Shown here piece by piece: positions 60,360 to 64,000 of a DNA stretch of 64,000 nt. Numbering within the stretch: position 1 is the first letter of the stretch; each line of letters starts with the position of its first letter. The position numbers and the translations under genes were made by a program. The stretch lies in assembly GCF_003590795.1 (NCBI RefSeq), contig NZ_QYUL01000001.1:947001-1011000 (forward strand), given 5' to 3'. This stretch comes from Azospirillum cavernae. GTDB taxonomy: Bacteria > Pseudomonadota > Alphaproteobacteria > Azospirillales > Azospirillaceae. Below the pieces are notes generated by a model, which was not told the DNA's origin, did no database searches, and saw only the letters and a list, made by a program, of their open reading frames with translations.

Positions 60360-61583
60360 ATGACCAAGATCAAGGTAGCCAATCCGGTCGTCGAACTCGA
60401 CGGCGACGAGATGACGCGCATCATCTGGCAGTTCATCAAAGAAAAGCTGATTCTGCCCTACCTCGACATCGACCTGAAATACTACGACCTGGGCATCGAG
60501 AACCGCGATGCGACCGACGACAAGGTCACGGTCGAGTCGGCCAACGCCATTCAGAAGTACGGCGTGGGCGTGAAGTGCGCGACCATCACCCCGGATGAAG
60601 CGCGGGTGACGGAGTTCAACCTCAAGAAGATGTGGAAGTCGCCGAACGGCACCATCCGCAACATCCTGGGCGGCACCGTGTTCCGCGAGCCGATCGTCTG
60701 CCAGAACGTGCCGCGCTATGTGCCGGGCTGGACCAAGCCGATCATCATCGGCCGCCACGCCTTCGGCGACCAGTACAAGGCGACCGACTTCGTCGTTCCC
60801 GGCCCGGGCAAGATGACGATCAAGTGGGAAGCCGCCGACGGCAGCAGCCAGATCGAGCATGAGGTGTTCGACTATCCCAGCGCCGGCGTGGCGATGGGCA
60901 TGTACAACCTCGACGACTCCATCGAAGGCTTCGCCCATTCCAGCCTGATGTACGGCTTGGAGCGCGGTTATTCGGTCTATCTGTCGACGAAGAACACCAT
61001 CTTGAAGGCCTATGACGGGCGCTTCAAGGACATCTTCCAGAAGGTCTTTGACGAGACCTATGCCGAGCAGTTCAAGGCCAAGGGCTTGGTCTATGAACAC
61101 CGCCTGATCGACGACATGGTCGCCTCGGCCCTTAAGTGGGAGGGCGGTTTCGTCTGGGCCTGCAAGAACTACGACGGCGACGTCGAGTCCGACGTGGTCG
61201 CGCAGGGCTTCGGCTCGCTGGGTCTGATGACCTCCGTGCTGGTGACGCCCGATGGCAAGACCGTTGAGGCCGAAGCCGCGCACGGCACGGTGACGCGCCA
61301 CTATCGCGAGCACCAGAAGGGCAAGGAAACCTCGACGAACCCCATCGCTTCGATCTACGCCTGGACCCAGGGTCTGGCCTATCGCGGCAAGTTCGACGAC
61401 ACCCCCGAGGTCATCAAGTTCGCTCAGACGCTGGAGCGCGTTTGCGTCGAGACCGTTGAATCCGGCTACATGACCAAGGATTTGGCGATCCTCATCGGCC
61501 CGCAACAGCCGTGGCTGACGACCAAGCAGTTCCTCGACAAGCTGTCGGACAATCTGCAAAAGAAGATGGCCGCCTGGAGCTAA
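60360..61583 (+). CDS. icd: NADP-dependent isocitrate dehydrogenase
   Basis: TCA-cycle oxidative decarboxylation of isocitrate to 2-oxoglutarate. The 407-residue protein is of the homodimeric eukaryote-like type: [40 protein letters not shown], and [28 protein letters not shown] with the NADP-contacting residues. The preceding 219 bases hold a TGCTATACAGCA dyad near 60220 but no certain promoter. Followed by a strong terminator. Confidence 0.97.
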   Translation: MTKIKVANPVVELDGDEMTRIIWQFIKEKLILPYLDIDLKYYDLGIENRDATDDKVTVESANAIQKYGVGVKCATITPDEARVTEFNLKKMWKSPNGTIRNILGGTVFREPIVCQNVPRYVPGWTKPIIIGRHAFGDQYKATDFVVPGPGKMTIKWEAADGSSQIEHEVFDYPSAGVAMGMYNLDDSIEGFAHSSLMYGLERGYSVYLSTKNTILKAYDGRFKDIFQKVFDETYAEQFKAKGLVYEHRLIDDMVASALKWEGGFVWACKNYDGDVESDVVAQGFGSLGLMTSVLVTPDGKTVEAEAAHGTVTRHYREHQKGKETSTNPIASIYAWTQGLAYRGKFDDTPEVIKFAQTLERVCVETVESGYMTKDLAILIGPQQPWLTTKQFLDKLSDNLQKKMAAWS

Positions 61584-61650
61584 CCCTGGTTGCAAAACCG
61601 GGGGTGCGACGCCGCGTCCGGGTCACGCCGGACGCAAGGTCGGCTAGAGT

Positions 61651-61682
61651 AAAAACGGGGGGCTTCGGCTCCCCGTTTTTTT
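61651..61682 (+). terminator. Intrinsic terminator with UUCG loop after icd
   Basis: AACGGGGGGC-TTCG-GCTCCCCGTT followed by TTTTT, a textbook rho-independent terminator 68 bases after the icd stop. The flanking A-run also allows reading on minus. Confidence 0.9.
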
Positions 61683-61725
61683 ATGGCCTGCGTTCGCACG
61701 CAACGCCGAGGGAGGACCAAAACAC

Positions 61726-62106
61726 ATGGCCAACGATCTGTTCCGCGTCGCCGTCATCGGGGCTGGCGAAACCGGCACGCCGCTGCTGCGCCAATTGCTC
61801 GACGCCCCGTTCGTTCAGCTTTTGGGCGTGGCCGATCTGGACGCCGACGCGCCCGGTATGGCGCTGGCCCGCGAACGCGGCGTCCCCACCACCACGGATT
61901 TTATGGAGTTGACCCGGCTGGGCGCCGATCTGGACATTCTGATCGACGTCACCGGGGTTCCCGCCGTGCGGGAGGCGCTGCGGCACGAGATGCAGGACAG
62001 CGGCAACCATCACACGCTGATCGTGCATGAGATGGTGGTTCAGTTGATGCTGTCGCTGCTGGCCGGAAAGCGGGTGCGTCTGAAGCACGGCGCCCAGGAT
62101 TACTGA
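61726..62106 (+). CDS. Short Rossmann-fold NAD(P)-binding protein
   Basis: A 126-residue protein beginning with a nucleotide-binding motif (RVAVIGAGETGTPLLRQL), then LLGVADLDADAPG and DILIDVTGVPAVREAL. This is like the N-terminal half of homoserine or aspartate dehydrogenase, without a catalytic domain. The C-terminus (MVVQLMLSLLAGKRV) is hydrophobic. It might bind NAD(P) as a redox sensor; function is unknown. The frame ends cleanly, and no frameshifted remainder follows, so it is not obviously truncated. Confidence 0.78.
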   Translation: MANDLFRVAVIGAGETGTPLLRQLLDAPFVQLLGVADLDADAPGMALARERGVPTTTDFMELTRLGADLDILIDVTGVPAVREALRHEMQDSGNHHTLIVHEMVVQLMLSLLAGKRVRLKHGAQDY

Positions 62107-62133
62107 CCGGCGGATTACTGACCGGCGCGCCAG

Positions 62134-62176
62134 AAAAAAGAAAGCCCCGGCGCTCGACCGAGCGAAGGGGCTTTCG
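62134..62176. terminator. Terminator shared by gcrA and the Rossmann protein gene
   Basis: GAAAGCCCC and GGGGCTTTC (62140-62148 / 62167-62175) with an inner CGCTCG/CGAGCG stem. On minus it is followed by TTTTTT (62134-62139), so it chiefly ends gcrA. Confidence 0.88.
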
Positions 62177-62208
62177 TCTGAATCCTGCGGTCGGGAGAGT
62201 GTGCCGGA

Positions 62209-62583
62209 TCAGGCGGCGCCGACGTTGCGCTCCCGCTCTTCCTCGCGCTTTTTGCTGCTGCCGGTGGGCTGGTAGGCCATCGCGGCGTGCTCGGCGCAAT
62301 AGGGCAGACCGGCCAGGGACGGCTTGCCGCAGAAATGGAAATCCTGATGCTTGGGATCGCCGACCGGCCATTTGCACATGCGCTCGGTCAAAGCGAGGAT
62401 GGTCGCCCCACGGGTCGGCTTCTTCTTGATCGGCGAGGGCCGACCGGACAAGCCCAGACGATGCGCCTTGCCAATCACCGCGTTGCGGCTGATGTCACCC
62501 AGAGTGTCAGCGATTTCACTCGCGCTCAACCCCTGGGACCACAGATCCTTGAGCTGTTGAATACGCTCATCCGTCCAACTCAT
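62209..62583 (-). CDS. gcrA: Cell-cycle regulator GcrA
   Basis: Alphaproteobacterial transcription factor acting with sigma-70 at promoters methylated by CcrM (GANTC). The 124-residue protein starts MSWTDERIQQLKDLWSQGLS, continues ASEIADTLG and RNAVIGKAHRLGLSGR, and has the C-terminal Cys/His segment (MCKWPVGDP, FHFCGKPSLAGLPYCAEH). ATG 62583 matches the family N-terminus. Its presence implies CcrM-type cell-cycle control in the organism. Confidence 0.95.
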   Translation of the reverse strand: MSWTDERIQQLKDLWSQGLSASEIADTLGDISRNAVIGKAHRLGLSGRPSPIKKKPTRGATILALTERMCKWPVGDPKHQDFHFCGKPSLAGLPYCAEHAAMAYQPTGSSKKREEERERNVGAA

Positions 62584-62750
62584 CCCCGAGTACTCCCGAT
62601 CCGGTGCCATTGCCAGCCTTTGGGTCACGGTCTGACGCCGTTTTCCATAAGCCGCAACATTTTGTGCCAGTCGGGGAGGAAGCTACCAGATGGACGGCGG
62701 AAACGATAGAGGGTCGCGGCAACATTCCTGTGCATAAGTCGGCACTCTGG

Positions 62751-63563
62751 TCAGGAGTTCAGCGCGCCATAGACCTCCTCGGCGATTCCGGACAGGGTGG
62801 CGCGGTCCAGATCGCCGGTGATCGCCAGGGCCAAACCGTTGTCCTGCCAGTACAAAGCCTGCAAACCGCCATCCTGGGCGAAGCGGAAGGCGGTTCCCGC
62901 CGGGCTGGGGGTCGGGCGGATGTACAAGGTGATGCGACGCCCCGCCGCATCTTCGTACATATAGAGCGCCACCGGCCCGTCGGAATCCGCGAGCAGACGC
63001 CCGCCGATCAACTCATAGCCGCTTTTGGTCGCCTTGGGGCAACGCATGGTCCGGCCGATCCGTTTGGACAGCCAGGACACCAGATGCGCCTCCTGGTCCA
63101 CCCCGACCTCGATCGGGTGGCGGACCTCGACGGTGAAGACGCGGTGCGCCGCCACGGCGTCGGCGATGAAGGCGGCGGTCAGCGGGTCGGCCTGCCGCCC
63201 GCCGCCCGCCCGGTCCCGCGCCACCCAGCCGGTCGCCCCACCGGCGACGAACAGCAGCAGCGAGGCGGCCAGGGCCAGCCCCCAAACCCGCGCCCTCCCC
63301 GCCCAGCCCGCGCGGCCCGTCGCCACGGCGTCGCGCGCGGCAAACGGCGGTGTCAGGCGGTCCGGGAGCGGCTGGTCGATCAGCGGGCCAAAGCTGCGGG
63401 CCAGAAGCGCGCGTTGGGCGCGGTAGCGCTCGAAGCGCTGGGCGTCGTCGGGGTGGTCGGCCATGTGGCGTTCGACGGCGGCGCGGCGTTCGTCGGGCAA
63501 TTCGCCGTCGATCCAGGCGTGCAGGTCGGCCTCGGTCACGGGGTGGGTCTCGCCGGTCGTCAT
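62751..63563 (-). CDS. Membrane anti-sigma factor
   Basis: A 270-residue protein with cytoplasmic N-terminal domain (VTEADLHAWIDGELPDERRAAVERHM), one transmembrane helix at about residues 90-113 (VWGLALAASLLLFVAGGATGW) and a periplasmic domain of about 150 residues. The N-terminal helix pattern is that of anti-sigma factors, but the Zn-binding HxxxCxxC is absent. Its ATG overlaps the sigma-factor stop (TGATG), so the two are co-translated. It holds the ECF sigma factor until an envelope signal; the signal is unknown. Confidence 0.88.
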   Translation of the reverse strand: MTTGETHPVTEADLHAWIDGELPDERRAAVERHMADHPDDAQRFERYRAQRALLARSFGPLIDQPLPDRLTPPFAARDAVATGRAGWAGRARVWGLALAASLLLFVAGGATGWVARDRAGGGRQADPLTAAFIADAVAAHRVFTVEVRHPIEVGVDQEAHLVSWLSKRIGRTMRCPKATKSGYELIGGRLLADSDGPVALYMYEDAAGRRITLYIRPTPSPAGTAFRFAQDGGLQALYWQDNGLALAITGDLDRATLSGIAEEVYGALNS

Positions 63564-64000
63564 CACTTGATCCTCCTCACCACCGCCTGCTCGGCCCCGC
63601 CATCCAGCAGGACCCGCAGACGCTCGCGCGCGCGGGCCAGACGCGACATCACCGTGCCGATGGGCAGTTCCAGCACCTCCGCCGCCTCGCGGTAGGACAG
63701 ACCTTCCATGCCGGTCAGCAGCAGCACGGCGCGGTGCTCCTCGGTCAATTGGCCAAAGGCGCGGACGAAGTCCCGCACCTCCGCCCGGTCGGTCGGCGGG
63801 GCGCTGAGCGCCAGATCGTCGGCCAGCTCCTCCACCGGCACCTCGGCCCCGCGCCGCCGCCGCCCGCGCAGGACGGAGATGTGGAGGTTGTGCAGAATCG
63901 ACATGAGCCAGCCGCCCAGCCGCGACGGGTCGCGCAGGGCGTGGCGGTTGGCCAGCGCCTTTTCCACGCAATCCTGAACCAGATCGTCGGCGTCGTAGCG
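63563..64000 (-). CDS. ECF-type RNA polymerase sigma factor (5' end outside window)
   Basis: About 145 C-terminal residues are visible. The frame is open to the right edge with RYDADDLVQDCVEKAL, the region 2 helix that binds -10 DNA, followed by GGWLMSILHNLHIS, then sigma-4: LTEEHRAVLLLTGMEGLSYREAAEVLELPIGTVMSRLARARERL with its HTH. A membrane anti-sigma gene follows by TGATG. The group is extracytoplasmic-function sigma; the autoregulated promoter lies outside the window. Confidence 0.92.
   Translation of the reverse strand, partial: RYDADDLVQDCVEKALANRHALRDPSRLGGWLMSILHNLHISVLRGRRRRGAEVPVEELADDLALSAPPTDRAEVRDFVRAFGQLTEEHRAVLLLTGMEGLSYREAAEVLELPIGTVMSRLARARERLRVLLDGGAEQAVVRRIK

Overview
The window is a high-G+C stretch of an alphaproteobacterial chromosome, most likely from the Rhodospirillales. 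The evidence is the gcrA cell-cycle regulator, the block DUF2066-pgsA-like-permease-hdaA divergent from purMN, the aa3-oxidase subunit IV micro-gene, the NifO-type ArsC protein, the fabD-fabG-acpP-fabF-mltG block divergent from rpsF-rpsR-DUF2232-rplI, and LexA boxes of the alphaproteobacterial GTTC-N7-GTTC type. I see no rRNA, tRNA, CRISPR array, insertion sequence or prophage. Almost all of it is ordinary chromosomal core with signalling islands.

Layout. 1-9 kb: uvrC (cut by the left edge), an upstream AT-richer region with a small cluster of DnaA-box-like sites, a pteridine-reductase-like SDR, small orphan proteins, then radA-cvpA-purF-SDR on the minus strand. 9-16 kb: map, a NUDIX hydrolase, a Uma2-family protein and a DUF985 cupin on plus; then a yfgM-like gene, bamB and der on minus, and a NarL/FixJ response regulator. 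16.2-16.9 kb: two tiny membrane-protein genes. One encodes 32 residues and sits behind a promoter carrying three exact LexA boxes; it is the strongest discovery candidate. 17-24 kb: SDR, hdaA, AI-2E family permease, pgsA-like gene and DUF2066 on minus; purM-purN and the oxidase subunit on plus. 24-27.7 kb: a NitT/TauT-type ABC transporter operon and a divergent XRE-cupin regulator sharing an operator-like inverted repeat.

27.7-36.5 kb is a signalling island. It has a periplasmic binding protein translationally coupled to a HAMP-SpoIIE phosphatase (SiaA-like), an OmpR-type regulator, and on minus a DUF3369 response regulator/histidine kinase, SiaB-like kinase, SiaC-like phosphoprotein and a cytoplasmic histidine kinase. 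This looks like a SiaA/B/C partner switch without the SiaD diguanylate cyclase, with a histidine kinase in its place. Two tandem, apparently paralogous, membrane-anchored coiled-coil proteins follow. 36.5-40.7 kb: hisE, a CRP/FNR regulator, DUF502 and recG. 41-51.4 kb: a complete chemotaxis-type operon (mcp, cheR, a triple CheW-domain protein, cheB, cheY, a 1003-residue cheA) and a second MCP gene on the opposite strand. 51.4-58.7 kb: mltG-fabF-acpP-fabG-fabD on minus and the ribosomal-protein operon on plus. 58.7-64 kb: cyclopropane-fatty-acid synthase, icd, a short Rossmann protein, gcrA, and an ECF sigma/anti-sigma pair cut by the right edge.

Coordinates come from reading codons by hand. 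Functional calls are from recognised motifs and gene order; no database search was run.
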